DNA of 64,000 nt from Calothrix membranacea FACHB-236 (GCF_014696315.1 NZ_JACJPX010000013.1:1-64000); one strand, 5' to 3'. Shown: positions 17,568 through 26,437, counted from the stretch's first letter. The notes: generated from the sequence alone by a model not told the origin. Numbers and translations: made by a program.

Positions 17568-19268
17568 TCAATCATTTAACTCTAACAACTCTGAAGATTT
17601 TAAATTAGCCGCTACAGGTTGAGAAGATTGAGGAGTAATAGAGTAAATAGCATCTGTAGTTGTTTCAAAACAATTAGATAATCCAATTGTTTGTAACAAT
17701 CCCGAACGTTCTAATAACTGTTTAACCTGTGGCTGCAAACCTGTGAGAATTAAACGACAATTATGCCTTGCCAAATCGTGATAAATATCCTCTAAAGCTA
17801 CTAATCCAGTTGTGTCCATATTCGGTACAAACCGCAACCGCAAAATTAAATACTTCACTTCTGGTTGCTCTCTGAGGAAAGTAACAAACCTTTCCGCAGC
17901 ACCAAAAAATACAGGGCCATCTACACGATAAACAGCAATTTCTTTGCCTAATTCTAAAGGAATACCAGGGGGAAATACTTCGGTTTCTGGGATTTTCGCT
18001 AAGCTTAAATCGCTCATGCGTTTAATAAATAATGCGCCGGCTGCAATTAATCCCACTTCCACAGCGAGAACTAAGTCAAATAATATTGTGACTAACCAGG
18101 TGAGAATCATCACCGCAAAGTCAGAGTAGGTAGCGCGTAGCAGTAAGCCAATGGCTTCCCACTCAATCATCCGCAGACTAACTACCATCAAAATCCCCGC
18201 CAATGCTGCTAAGGGAATCTGCGCTGCAAGGGGTGCTAAAGTCAATACAATCAGCGCTAAAGCAATGCCGTGAATTACTCCAGACAAGCGGGTTTTACCA
18301 CCAGAACGGACATTCACAGCAGTCCGCGCGATCGCACCTGTGGCGGGAATGCCACCGAAAAATGGAATAATGATATTGGCTAAGCCTTGACCAATTAATT
18401 CGCGATCGCTGTTGTGTTTTTCGCTCACAGTCATACCATCAGCCACGACTGCTGACAGCAAGGATTCAATACTTCCCAGTGCGGCTAAAGCTAAAGCTGG
18501 ATTAATCAATTCCCGAATTAAGCCAAAATTATTCCAGTGGGGAATACCTTGTAGCATTGGTAAAGCTTGCGGGATAGCTCCAATGGTGGGAACATCGAGA
18601 TGCAAATAAGATGCGATCGCAGTTGCTAAAACCAACCCCATCAACGAACCGGGTATTGTAGTATTAATCTTGGGCCATAGAATATTAGTTGCAATTACCA
18701 ACATTGCTAATAAAACTGCTGCCCAATTTAACGCTTCTACATGAGTTAGAGTTTGCCAAAGTCCTGGCAAAAAATGTTCTTGACGCGGTAGTTGTAAGCC
18801 AAAGAAATTATTTAATTGACCACAAAAAATAATAACGGCAATCCCATTAGTAAAACCAGCCGTTACCGGATAGGGAATAAATTTAACTAATTGTCCCAGT
18901 TTGGCGATTCCTAAAGCAATCTGGATAATTCCAGCCATTACCCCAGCAATCCAAACTTTTTCTAGTCCGTACTTGGCAACAATTCCCACCAAAATTACAG
19001 CCATTGCACCTGTAGGGCCTGTAATTTGGACTGGCGAACCACCAAAAATTGCTGCGACAATTCCTGCCACGATAGCAGTATACAGTCCCGCCTTTGGTTC
19101 CACACCACTAGCCACCGCAAAAGCTAATGCTAAAGGTAAGGCTACCACAGCAGCCGTCAGTCCTCCCGCGAAATCACCGCGCAGGTTAGTAAACAAGCGA
19201 TTGACACCAAAAAACTGCGGTGCTTCTACAGTCTTAGTTATTACTATCTCTTCACTTTTAACTTTCAT
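17568..19268 (-). CDS. SulP-family anion transporter with STAS domain
   Basis: 566 residues from ATG 19268; a TTG two codons upstream is not preferred. About 12 membrane segments span residues 20-430, with the SulP signature G-L-Y-T-A-I-V-A-G and A-G-F-T-N-G-I-A. A cytoplasmic STAS domain (about 440-545) contains the N-M-D-T-T-G-L-x-A-L-E signature. SulP proteins import sulfate, bicarbonate or other anions in cyanobacteria; the length equals that of the bicarbonate carrier BicA, but substrate cannot be read off. It sits in the oxygenase region, next to a Rieske gene, so export or import linked to the pathway is possible. Confidence 0.88.
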   Translation of the reverse strand: MKVKSEEIVITKTVEAPQFFGVNRLFTNLRGDFAGGLTAAVVALPLALAFAVASGVEPKAGLYTAIVAGIVAAIFGGSPVQITGPTGAMAVILVGIVAKYGLEKVWIAGVMAGIIQIALGIAKLGQLVKFIPYPVTAGFTNGIAVIIFCGQLNNFFGLQLPRQEHFLPGLWQTLTHVEALNWAAVLLAMLVIATNILWPKINTTIPGSLMGLVLATAIASYLHLDVPTIGAIPQALPMLQGIPHWNNFGLIRELINPALALAALGSIESLLSAVVADGMTVSEKHNSDRELIGQGLANIIIPFFGGIPATGAIARTAVNVRSGGKTRLSGVIHGIALALIVLTLAPLAAQIPLAALAGILMVVSLRMIEWEAIGLLLRATYSDFAVMILTWLVTILFDLVLAVEVGLIAAGALFIKRMSDLSLAKIPETEVFPPGIPLELGKEIAVYRVDGPVFFGAAERFVTFLREQPEVKYLILRLRFVPNMDTTGLVALEDIYHDLARHNCRLILTGLQPQVKQLLERSGLLQTIGLSNCFETTTDAIYSITPQSSQPVAANLKSSELLELND

Positions 19269-19293
19269 ACACAAATTGATAGACGCGTAGGTT

Positions 19294-20034
19294 TTAAATC
19301 AGAACCGAATCTTGCACAAATTCTAACAGCGATTCTGAATGCCACATTCTTTGTCCAGCACGTGTAAGATTGTCATAAGTGATTTCAGTTAAACACACCA
19401 ATTCATCCCCTTGGCGATAATCTGGGTTTTTTTGTTCAAAAAACTGGATATGGGGGTTAGTCTGTCTTCCTGTAGGAATTTCAATTAAATTCTCGCGCAG
19501 AATCTGCGGATTTTGGAAGCGAACAATACCACTGGCTTGTTGATAGGAATCACCATAATATTGCTGTCCCAAACTCGCTATCAGGTTGGTGATATGGGTA
19601 GGTGTAATGGTATTGTGGCGGGGGTAAAACTCTTGCCAAAAAGTCGGGAGAAAGCGGTAAGTACGAAAGCCAGAACAAATTAGCAGCCAGTATAACTTAT
19701 TTTCTACATAGTGTTGGCGCAGAAAATTCACAGCATTAATCCAGGAACGCGGTAGCGTTGTACTCGACCAAGCACTAGGATCAACAATCGTATCGCCGGA
19801 ATAAATTACACTAATTCGCTCTCCTGCAAAAGTCGTCTGGCTCAACATCAGAGTCGAAAAGCCTTTCAGGGTATGGGTGATGTCATCCCGCAACAACAAC
19901 ACCCAGTTTTTACGCTCTAAATCAGCCTGAAAGCCATCCCAGGTTACACCTTTAAAATGATTATCTAGCAGCGCATACATAGCAATGCGATCGCTTGGGT
20001 GCAAATTTTGAACAGGAACCAGCGAACTCTTCAT
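19294..20034 (-). CDS. Hypothetical protein, possibly GNAT-like
   Basis: 246 residues, no membrane segments. The N-terminal half shows alternating strands and a segment L-K-G-F-S-T-L-M-L followed by I-S-V-I-Y-S-G-D-T that is reminiscent of GNAT beta-3/beta-4. The classical acetyl-CoA loop is not clear, so the fold is only suggested. It lies 25 bases upstream of SulP on the same strand, probably one operon. It may be a tailoring transferase of the cluster. Confidence 0.55.
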   Translation of the reverse strand: MKSSLVPVQNLHPSDRIAMYALLDNHFKGVTWDGFQADLERKNWVLLLRDDITHTLKGFSTLMLSQTTFAGERISVIYSGDTIVDPSAWSSTTLPRSWINAVNFLRQHYVENKLYWLLICSGFRTYRFLPTFWQEFYPRHNTITPTHITNLIASLGQQYYGDSYQQASGIVRFQNPQILRENLIEIPTGRQTNPHIQFFEQKNPDYRQGDELVCLTEITYDNLTRAGQRMWHSESLLEFVQDSVLI

Positions 20035-20262
20035 TATCGGTAATTACTTAAAAATAATTAGATACAAGCTATCAATTAACACTTTAACGAGTTGGTTGCT
20101 AAAGTTACAGACTAATGTGACAGATTTTCAAATGGTTATTGAGTAGATTATGAATTATGAATTAAAATCAGAAGTATAAGTAATATGTGTTAAATGTATA
20201 TTTTCGATATAATTTATCACTAAAAACATTATTAAAGCCTTTTATACAACACCATAAAAAAT

Positions 20263-20290
20263 GGTGCGTTAGCCTACGGCATAACACACC
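20263..20290. repeat. Palindromic repeat copy (GGTGCGTTA family)
   Basis: Arms GGTGCGTTA (20263-20271) and TAACACACC (20282-20290) pair with one mismatch. It matches the element at 17383-17410 and lies in the 277-bp gap upstream of the GNAT-like gene. Confidence 0.6.
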
Positions 20291-20311
20291 CTACGATTTA
20301 ATTTTATTAAC

Positions 20312-21334
20312 TTAATTTTGAATTTTAAATTTTGAATTTGCCCCAGCTTTTGACCAACGAGAAGGTTCTAGTTGGTTAACATACTCCATATATTGAGCCA
20401 ATGGCTGATCGATACTCAAAAGTAATTTAGGATTAAAGCGAATATTATCGTAAATCTTGCCATCTTCATCTCTGAGCATATAGTAAGCCAAGCGAGTACA
20501 AAATAACAAAAATTTACTCAGCAGATATCCCACAATTCCTTTACGTTTTGCAGTTACATAAATAGGTTGAATGCGCGTTCTTCCTGGTGCTATGGGAGTG
20601 TAAGCATATATCATGTGCAATGGCGGAAACAGCCGCACATTTTTCATCATTGTTAACAACCCAATGCACCCATTAGCATAGCGCATTGAATATTCATAGG
20701 TAGAACCTAGAAATCTTTGTCCTAACCGTTCTCGCCAAGTGCTTTGAGGGAAATTTCCCCGCATCGTAAAGTCAATTTGTGTACCTAATTCGCTACGATG
20801 TAGCGACAAATCCATTTTGATATCTAAATGATGAATTGTTTTTAAATGTTGAGCATCAATCCCATTCATCATACAAATATGGTGATGGCAGCTTCTTTCA
20901 AATGCAGTATCCGGTTGTGCAACAATTTCTTTACCTTTCAATTCATCAAAATTAGGCACACCTTCTGGCGCGACAGCATCAGGATAAACCCAGATAAAAC
21001 CATACTTTTCTTCTGTTGCATAAGCCTCTACTTTCGCTTGATTCGGAATCGCTGATTGACAGGGAATATTTTGACAAATTCCTGTTTCATCAAACGCCCA
21101 ATGATGAAAAGCACAGCGAATCCAATTACCGTGAACTTGTCCAATTCCTAAATCTGTTCCCAAATGAGGACAGTAAGCATCTAAAGCCCTTACTCGCCCA
21201 TCTTCACCACGAAATATAGTAATTTTTTGACCACAAATTTCTACAGATTTAGCTTGTTTTTGAGGTAATTCTTTACTGAAACCAGCAATATACCAACCCT
21301 TAGCAACTATATTCCAGTTGTTAAATATTTGCAT
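20312..21334 (-). CDS. Rieske [2Fe-2S] oxygenase (third)
   Basis: 340 residues. Rieske ligands are C55-P-H57 and C74-A-F-H77. The iron site is I-D-A-Q-H-L-K-T-I-H-H-L, with the family His pair. A hydrophobic C-terminal segment (about 270-295) contains L-L-S-K-F-L-L-F-C-T and may attach it to the membrane, consistent with a lipophilic substrate. Closest in layout to the second Rieske protein. It lies 19 bases downstream of the DUF962 gene start side (21354), so the pair is likely co-transcribed. Confidence 0.9.
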   Translation of the reverse strand: MQIFNNWNIVAKGWYIAGFSKELPQKQAKSVEICGQKITIFRGEDGRVRALDAYCPHLGTDLGIGQVHGNWIRCAFHHWAFDETGICQNIPCQSAIPNQAKVEAYATEEKYGFIWVYPDAVAPEGVPNFDELKGKEIVAQPDTAFERSCHHHICMMNGIDAQHLKTIHHLDIKMDLSLHRSELGTQIDFTMRGNFPQSTWRERLGQRFLGSTYEYSMRYANGCIGLLTMMKNVRLFPPLHMIYAYTPIAPGRTRIQPIYVTAKRKGIVGYLLSKFLLFCTRLAYYMLRDEDGKIYDNIRFNPKLLLSIDQPLAQYMEYVNQLEPSRWSKAGANSKFKIQN

Positions 21335-21353
21335 AATTATTTAAATTTTTACG

Positions 21354-21764
21354 TCAGCCTTTAGATGATTGATAATTCTTCAATATTTCTTGTCTTTGGC
21401 GAATATCATCTTGATACTTACCCATGAGTACTCTGAATAGCATTTTACCTAAACAGTAAGAAGCCCGCCAAGAAAACACAGCATCTTGTAAATCTATATG
21501 GCTACGCTCAAATAAGAAATGTCCGGTTAATCCAATTAGCTGAGTTAATGGTAAGCCTAAAAGTAACCAGAAGTTTTGCAGCTTCCAAGCAGAGAAAAGC
21601 AATCCGTAAAAAAAGAATATCCCTACAATATGCAGAGCAATATTAATAGGATGCTGATGTTTAAGAACAAAAATATCCCAGTAATCTGTAAAAGGATGTT
21701 CCAGAATTTGATTATTGATTTTATTTCTCAAATTTTGTTGAAAACTATAGTTAACTTGATTCAT
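21354..21764 (-). CDS. Mpo1-like / DUF962 membrane protein
   Basis: 136 residues with two to four membrane helices. The family His cluster is present: H36, H38 and H45 around H-P-I-N-I-A-L-H, and H82-F-L-F-E86-R-S-H89. Yeast Mpo1 is an iron-dependent dioxygenase of 2-hydroxy fatty acid alpha-oxidation, and bacterial members are uncharacterised. Its position directly before a Rieske gene supports a lipid-oxidation role in the cluster. ATG 21764. Confidence 0.75.
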   Translation of the reverse strand: MNQVNYSFQQNLRNKINNQILEHPFTDYWDIFVLKHQHPINIALHIVGIFFFYGLLFSAWKLQNFWLLLGLPLTQLIGLTGHFLFERSHIDLQDAVFSWRASYCLGKMLFRVLMGKYQDDIRQRQEILKNYQSSKG

Positions 21765-21967
21765 AAATAATATAGATTACTTTTGCAGAAAGTAGATCCA
21801 GGCGGTGCTATCTACTTAGCAACTAGCCATACTCTTTATTACCTGCGAGCAGAATAAGTATACTGCTTTTGATCAGTTTCTTCGGGATGCGATCGCCAAC
21901 AACCTTTCCAAGACCTCAAGCGGCAATGAGGTAATATAGGTAAAAGCTAAACCCTAACTCTAGACTC

Positions 21968-22210
21968 ATGAGTTCTCATCCCCTTTTGAAAATTGATATT
22001 TCTGAACTCAGCGTTGCAGAACGTATCCAACTTGCTGAAGATTTATGGGATAGCATTTTAGAACAGCAAGAGCAACTTCCCTTGAGTGAAGCGCAACAAC
22101 AAGAATTAGATCAACGCTTAGAAAGTTACCAGAAAAACCCCGCAAATGGTTCTAGTTGGGAAGAAGTTAAAAAACGATTAGGCTTCTCCAATTTTTGTAC
22201 TTGCTTTTAG
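21968..22210 (+). CDS. Orphan addiction-module antitoxin (CHP02574-like)
   Basis: 80 residues. The N-terminal block I-S-E-L-S-V-A-E-R-I-Q-L-A-E-D-L-W-D-S-I is the signature of the RelE/ParE-associated addiction-module component. The usual end of the family is V-K-K-R-L followed by a short basic tail; here it ends with an unrelated-looking GFSNFCTCF. No RelE/ParE toxin follows. Its 3' end overlaps the convergent antitoxin gene by 44 bases, suggesting the toxin was lost in a deletion that joined two loci. Confidence 0.7.
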   Translation: MSSHPLLKIDISELSVAERIQLAEDLWDSILEQQEQLPLSEAQQQELDQRLESYQKNPANGSSWEEVKKRLGFSNFCTCF

Positions 22211-22442
22211 GGGTAGCTTGATTTTGCTTAACTCGCTCTAACAATCCAGAAATTGCCAAAAGTTCTTGGGTTGCTGCTTCGCTTTCAGCATTTGCTAAGT
22301 AAGCTGCAAAATCAGCAAGTACCTGTAATCTTTCTGGCGATAGTTGCTTGAGTAAGTCATTAAGTTGGCGCTGTAGTTCTGTCACAGATACTAAAACCGT
22401 TGACTCTTTATCCTCAATAGGGGAATTATCTGTACTATCCAT
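22167..22442 (-). CDS. Orphan antitoxin-like protein (WR-tail type)
   Basis: 91 residues. It has a leading coil, then L-S-P-E-R-L-Q-V-L-A-D-F-A-A-Y-L, a block typical of cyanobacterial type II antitoxins encoded before small toxins. The usual tail of this group is W-R-x-I-R-S-D-V; here it is W-R-S-L-I-V-F. No toxin gene follows on the minus strand; instead the frame runs into the convergent antitoxin. Probably a remnant or a free-standing antitoxin. Confidence 0.6.
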   Translation of the reverse strand: MDSTDNSPIEDKESTVLVSVTELQRQLNDLLKQLSPERLQVLADFAAYLANAESEAATQELLAISGLLERVKQNQATPKSKYKNWRSLIVF

Positions 22443-22602
22443 CGCCTGCTAGAGCAAATTCAAAGTTTAGTGTCTATTGTAAGACAACCAATCTTTGGAA
22501 AATATTATTTGCTTGCCTCATGACGCGATCGCCAACAACCTTCCACAACCTCAAGCCGCTATTCTGAAATAGAAAACTTCTCTGTGCGTGATCTACCCTC
22601 TG

Positions 22603-24306
22603 TCAACACTGAGACAAAACGCTTCCCAATCTTTCACGCCCTAAGCGATCGCTTACCTTACCCCCAAAAACAACCCGGACTCCATTAATATAAACCGCTT
22701 CCATAATCTCATCTGAACCACGCTTCACCATCCGAGGTTCACCATCCAACACAGGATCTAATATTTCCACTTGGGGACTGATTGGCTGATTGAGTGCATT
22801 GGGGTTGAGTAAAACGATATCCGCTTTCGCGCCAACTCTCAGCACCCCTGTATCCAGACGAAACCAAGTAGCGGGTTCTCCTGTAATACGAAAAATCGCC
22901 GCTTCCGGTGTCAGAAAATTTGTTGTCACCGCTTGTTTCAACAAAGACAAAGCGCCATCATAGTAACCAAGGTTACGCACATGAGCGCCAGCATCAGTAA
23001 ATCCAGGGAAAATATGCGGGTGCTGCATCATCGCCAAACGGGGTTTTAAGCGATCATTAGCTCCTGTTGCTACCCAGCGCAAATCTGTATCATATTCCTG
23101 CAACGCCTGCATAAAAAAATCCACAGGTTCCTGTTGCTTTTTACTGGCAATTTCTGCAAAACTCAACCCTTGCCAACTTGCTTCAGGACAGTCAACAACT
23201 TCCATTAAATCTAACCGACGATGGAATGATGTCCGCCATTTACTGAGCCATTCTTGACGAAATTGACGACAAAAACTTTCAGATTGCCATAATTTCTCTC
23301 GTTCTTGGCGTGACTCACAACCATTTAATTGTGCGCCTGTCGCAAATTCTTCAAATAAAGGAGTAACAGGGCCATCAGAATAAATTGTGAATGGTTCTGT
23401 TAGCGTTTGAAAGCGTACATTACCATTAAGCAGCCGATTCCAGATAAATAGAAGAGGGGAAAATATTCGCCAGAGTTTGCGATTATGTACAGCATCCAAA
23501 GCTGAGAGGACAGTTAGCCGCAGCCGCTTGCCAAACCCCGAACCCATACGCAGAATCTCTACAAAGGAAGCCAGCTTTTGTAAATTGGGAGTGACTTGAA
23601 AAACGCGATCGCTTTTCCGACACAAATTAGCCAGCATCGCATATTCTTTAAATTTCGCGTGTTGGGACGGAATTGTATAACCTTGCCATTCGCCACTCAT
23701 GCGATGCCAAGGAAACATATCAATAGAAATACCCACAAATCCAGCTTCTAAAGCATCTGCTGCGATTCTCTGCATCAGTTTTAGCTCAAATTTGCTCGGC
23801 TGAACGGTTAAGCTGCGTTCTAATCCCATCACATGAGCGCGTAAAGCACTATGTCCAAACAAAGGCGCAACATTTGGCCCTAGCGGTAACTGTTGTAAAT
23901 GCTGTAAATATTCTCCTGGTGTTTGCCAAGATATTGACTTGTTCAGCCATTTGCCAATTAACCGATGAGATAGCGTTTCGACTCGCTGAAAAATATCTGC
24001 CAGCATTTGAGCTTCACCAATGGCAACAGATAAACTGCAATTGCCAATTACAACGCTGGTAACACCATGACGCACCGATTCACTCAATCCTGGTGCAATT
24101 TCTAATTCTAAATCATAGTGGGTGTGAATATCGATAAATCCTGGCGTAACCCACAACCCAGCAGCATCAACCACTTCACTCGCTGGGGTAGATAAGTTGG
24201 GAGCAATACCTACAATCCGGCCATTTTGAATCCCAACATCCCCACGAATAGGTGCAGATCCTAAACCATCGAAAATTAACCCGTTTTGAATCAGCAAGTC
24301 CAACAT
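22603..24306 (-). CDS. Amidohydrolase, N-acyl-D-amino-acid deacylase-like
   Basis: 567 residues from ATG 24306; the frame continues to a TTG at 24384, but the family begins with D-L-L-I-x-N-G. The metal motif H-T-H-Y-D lies in the first sixth of the protein (PGFIDIHTHYD), and the distal F-T-D-A-G-A-H block supplies the catalytic Asp. This is the D-aminoacylase/dihydroorotase-like group; exact substrate uncertain. It is separated from the antitoxin remnants by the second direct repeat, and is transcribed away from the small membrane gene. Confidence 0.85.
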   Translation of the reverse strand: MLDLLIQNGLIFDGLGSAPIRGDVGIQNGRIVGIAPNLSTPASEVVDAAGLWVTPGFIDIHTHYDLELEIAPGLSESVRHGVTSVVIGNCSLSVAIGEAQMLADIFQRVETLSHRLIGKWLNKSISWQTPGEYLQHLQQLPLGPNVAPLFGHSALRAHVMGLERSLTVQPSKFELKLMQRIAADALEAGFVGISIDMFPWHRMSGEWQGYTIPSQHAKFKEYAMLANLCRKSDRVFQVTPNLQKLASFVEILRMGSGFGKRLRLTVLSALDAVHNRKLWRIFSPLLFIWNRLLNGNVRFQTLTEPFTIYSDGPVTPLFEEFATGAQLNGCESRQEREKLWQSESFCRQFRQEWLSKWRTSFHRRLDLMEVVDCPEASWQGLSFAEIASKKQQEPVDFFMQALQEYDTDLRWVATGANDRLKPRLAMMQHPHIFPGFTDAGAHVRNLGYYDGALSLLKQAVTTNFLTPEAAIFRITGEPATWFRLDTGVLRVGAKADIVLLNPNALNQPISPQVEILDPVLDGEPRMVKRGSDEIMEAVYINGVRVVFGGKVSDRLGRERLGSVLSQC

Positions 24307-24445
24307 ATAGTGACTGGTAACAATTATCTTCCCTGTTCCTTGATATCTTGCACCAATAATCACCTCAGTGTAGATACTGAGCAAATTAACAAAATTACTT
24401 AACGCAAATGTATGCGATCGCTAACCCCACAGACTACAAAATGTA

Positions 24446-24475
24446 AAAGCTCCTCTCATTTTTCAGAGGAGCTTT
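24446..24475 (-). terminator. Hairpin terminator after the 34-aa gene
   Basis: Perfect 11-bp arms AAAGCTCCTCT (24446-24456) and AGAGGAGCTTT (24465-24475) around an 8-base loop. On the minus strand the stem is followed by TTTT. It lies 34 bases after the stop of the gene at 24510-24614, marking that short gene as a separate transcript. Confidence 0.75.
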
Positions 24476-24509
24476 GTAAAGTTTCGTTGCTAAAATTTAT
24501 TTTATTATC

Positions 24510-24614
24510 TTAAAATGCACTCATGATGGTGATGATGCTCACACTGGTTAACATGATGAGAGCGCCCATAACTATAGATTCACCAAAAGATCCAGGAGTT
24601 CTTGAGTTATTCAT
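24510..24614 (-). CDS. 34-residue single-helix membrane protein
   Basis: ATG 24614 to TAA 24510. The N-terminal part is polar (NNSRTPGSFGES) and residues about 14-33 form one hydrophobic helix (IVMGALIMLTSVSIITIM). Size and form are those of photosystem or NDH accessory subunits, but it is not one I recognise. A strong hairpin terminator follows it. The SD is weak (TTCTAAGAAA). Confidence 0.5.
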   Translation of the reverse strand: MNNSRTPGSFGESIVMGALIMLTSVSIITIMSAF

Positions 24615-24793
24615 TTTCTTAGAATCCACATTAAAGTTAAGGATTCATTAACAATATCAGTCTCAGCATTTAATATCTATATAAATGCGGTAAAAGTTCA
24701 TCTAACGCAAACTATCTTAGTAAAAGCTGTGGTATTTACTTACAAATGGGTAATGGGTAATTGGTAATTGGTAATGGAAATTTCTCCCCTTGT

Positions 24794-24850
24794 CCCCTCA
24801 TCCCCCTCATCCCCCTCATCCCCTTCATCCCCTTCATCCCCCTCATCCCC
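24794..24850. repeat. Tandem 9-base repeat (CCCCCTCAT / CCCCTTCAT)
   Basis: About six consecutive units with single C/T changes. It is a slippage-prone low-complexity tract in the 391-bp gap between the 34-aa gene and cysH. The rest of the gap is AT-rich and holds the cysH upstream region; no other feature recognised. Confidence 0.7.
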
Positions 24851-25005
24851 AATCCCTAATATATTTGCCAATATAGGTATAAATGCTACAAGCTATAAGT
24901 TTTACAAATAACTTATACCCTAGCGGTTTATGTGCCTTTGCATTACCTATTTGGGGTAAAATAAATTTTGTTGAAGTATAAAGACCCATTTACCTAAAAA
25001 TTATC

Positions 25006-25731
25006 ATGACAGTTTCCACGGTATCGAGAAACCAAACCAAAGAGTTTGATTTAGAACAGTTAAATCAACAATTTGAAACTGCCACCCCGAAAGACGTACT
25101 GGCATGGTCTGTAGAAAATATCCCCACGGGACTGGTGCAAACTAGCGCCTTTAACGTGGATGACATGATAATTACCCATATTCTTTATAGTGAACTGAAG
25201 CACCCAGCCCCCGTTATATTTCTCGATACCCTATTCCACTTCCCCCAAACCTTAGAACTAGTCGCAAAAACTAAAGAAACTTATAACCTCGATCTGAAAA
25301 CTTATAAGACTCCAGACGTAGATAGCCGTGAAGCTTTTAACGCTAAATACGGCGATGCACTCTGGGACAAAGATATTACCCAATTCCACCACGTTACCAA
25401 AATTGAACCTTTGCAAAGAGGTTTGGACGACCTCAACACAGTTGCGTGGATTACTGGTCGTCGTCGTGACCAGGCTGTTACCCGTGCTAATATGCCTATC
25501 TTTGAATTAGATGGTCAAGGACGCTTGAAAGTTAATCCTTTAGCGACCTGGACACGCAAAGAAAGCTGGGTTTATGTAGCTGAACATGGCGTAATTTACA
25601 ACCCATTACACGACCAAGGCTATCCCAGCATTGGTGATGAACCAATCACCACCAAAGTAGGCGATGGTGAAGACGAACGCGCTGGACGCTGGCGTGGAAC
25701 TGGCAAAACTGAATGTGGAATTCACATTTAA
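25006..25731 (+). CDS. cysH: Phosphoadenylyl-sulfate (PAPS) reductase
   Basis: 241 residues. Catalytic Cys237 lies in the C-terminal E-C-G-I-H motif. The iron-sulfur Cys-Cys...Cys-x2-Cys signature of APS reductases is absent, so this is the thioredoxin-dependent PAPS type. The FAD-less ATP-pyrophosphatase-like fold starts with T-S-A-F-N-V-D-D. It reduces PAPS to sulfite in assimilatory sulfate reduction, in the cytoplasm. It has its own two-tier hairpin terminator (25746-25794) and no operon partner. Confidence 0.93.
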   Translation: MTVSTVSRNQTKEFDLEQLNQQFETATPKDVLAWSVENIPTGLVQTSAFNVDDMIITHILYSELKHPAPVIFLDTLFHFPQTLELVAKTKETYNLDLKTYKTPDVDSREAFNAKYGDALWDKDITQFHHVTKIEPLQRGLDDLNTVAWITGRRRDQAVTRANMPIFELDGQGRLKVNPLATWTRKESWVYVAEHGVIYNPLHDQGYPSIGDEPITTKVGDGEDERAGRWRGTGKTECGIHI

Positions 25732-25745
25732 TGAATTCTAGAAAC

Positions 25746-25794
25746 TAGGAAATGGGCAATGGAGGAAAGCGAAAAATCCTCCACTCATTTCCTA
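25746..25794 (+). terminator. Two-tier hairpin after cysH
   Basis: Outer arms TAGGAAATG (25746-25754) and CATTTCCTA (25786-25794) are perfect 9-bp complements; inner arms TGGAGGA (25760-25766) and TCCTCCA (25777-25783) are perfect 7-bp complements. A short T-containing run follows. It starts 15 bases after the cysH stop. The remaining 25795-26219 is AT-rich with no gene seen; it includes the psb34 upstream region. Confidence 0.65.
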
Positions 25795-26219
25795 TTAATA
25801 TTTTGCTCTAAAATCTGATACCTGCATTTCTTACAAACAGCATATCTAGCAAATGTTAGGTTGGGAGCAACTCAACCCAGCATGGACTTGAAAAATTAAC
25901 TGATACTTCGGTGTTGGATTTCCTTACGTCAACCTTACCTTGTATCTTAAAAAAAGTAGTAGACCGTCCTAAGCTAGCTGAAAACATTTTTCGTTCTCAT
26001 TCCTAAGAAAAAATTCTCGTCTGTAGTATCTATCCTTAGTTCCCTTTTCATCTGTCTTCTTGCACATCGTTGATGATGGATAAGTAAGTTGGGGATAAAT
26101 AATTTTTGACTATTGAATTTTGAATCTCAACCAATGTAACGATTTATTTATTTTGATAAAAGCGTTATATAAAGTTTATGTAACAATTAAACAAACGCTA
26201 AGAACAAGGAATTTAGTTC

Positions 26220-26390
26220 ATGCCCTATACAACTGAAGAAGGCGGCCTTCTCAATAATTTTGCTCGTGAACCAAAGGTTTATGCAGCAGAACCTCCCAAT
26301 GCAGGGCAAAAGCGAACCTACCTTTTTGTAGGTATCGCTGCTGTTTTATTGGTTGGTGGCTTGATTTTTGTCGCCTTCTCTGTTTCGTAG
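26220..26390 (+). CDS. psb34: Photosystem II assembly protein Psb34
   Basis: 56 residues, ATG 26220 to TAG 26390. The N-terminal P-Y-T-T-E-E-G-G-x-L-N-N-F-A-x-E-P-x-V-Y is the Psb34 (Ssl1498) signature. One membrane helix (about 34-54) follows. Psb34 is a HliP-like accessory factor that binds PSII assembly intermediates in the thylakoid. A hairpin terminator (26438-26471) ends the transcript, convergent with amt. Confidence 0.9.
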   Translation: MPYTTEEGGLLNNFAREPKVYAAEPPNAGQKRTYLFVGIAAVLLVGGLIFVAFSVS

Positions 26391-26437
26391 CCTCTGTTGA
26401 ACGCAAAGAATTTTAATAAAATTTGATTTTTTGTTGT

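Larger units (their letters stand above)
21889..22562. repeat. Pair of about 40-bp imperfect direct repeats flanking two antitoxin genes
   Basis: GCGATCGCCAACAACCT at 21889-21905 continues as TTCCAAGACCTCAAGC, and the second copy at 22525-22541 continues as TCCACAACCTCAAGC. Identity is about 34 of 41 positions in the same orientation. They flank the toxin-less antitoxin pair, 80 bases and 83 bases out. The first copy covers 21889-21929 and the second 22525-22562. Confidence 0.6.

Noticed and set aside
17568-19268. Naming the SulP transporter BicA
   Set aside because: Length fits, but SulP members transport several anions and no diagnostic residue was verified.
24794-24850. Tandem CCCCTCAT units as a possible CRISPR array
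   Set aside because: Units are 9 bases with no spacers; it is a microsatellite. The same holds for the ATTACTC run at 50097-50135.
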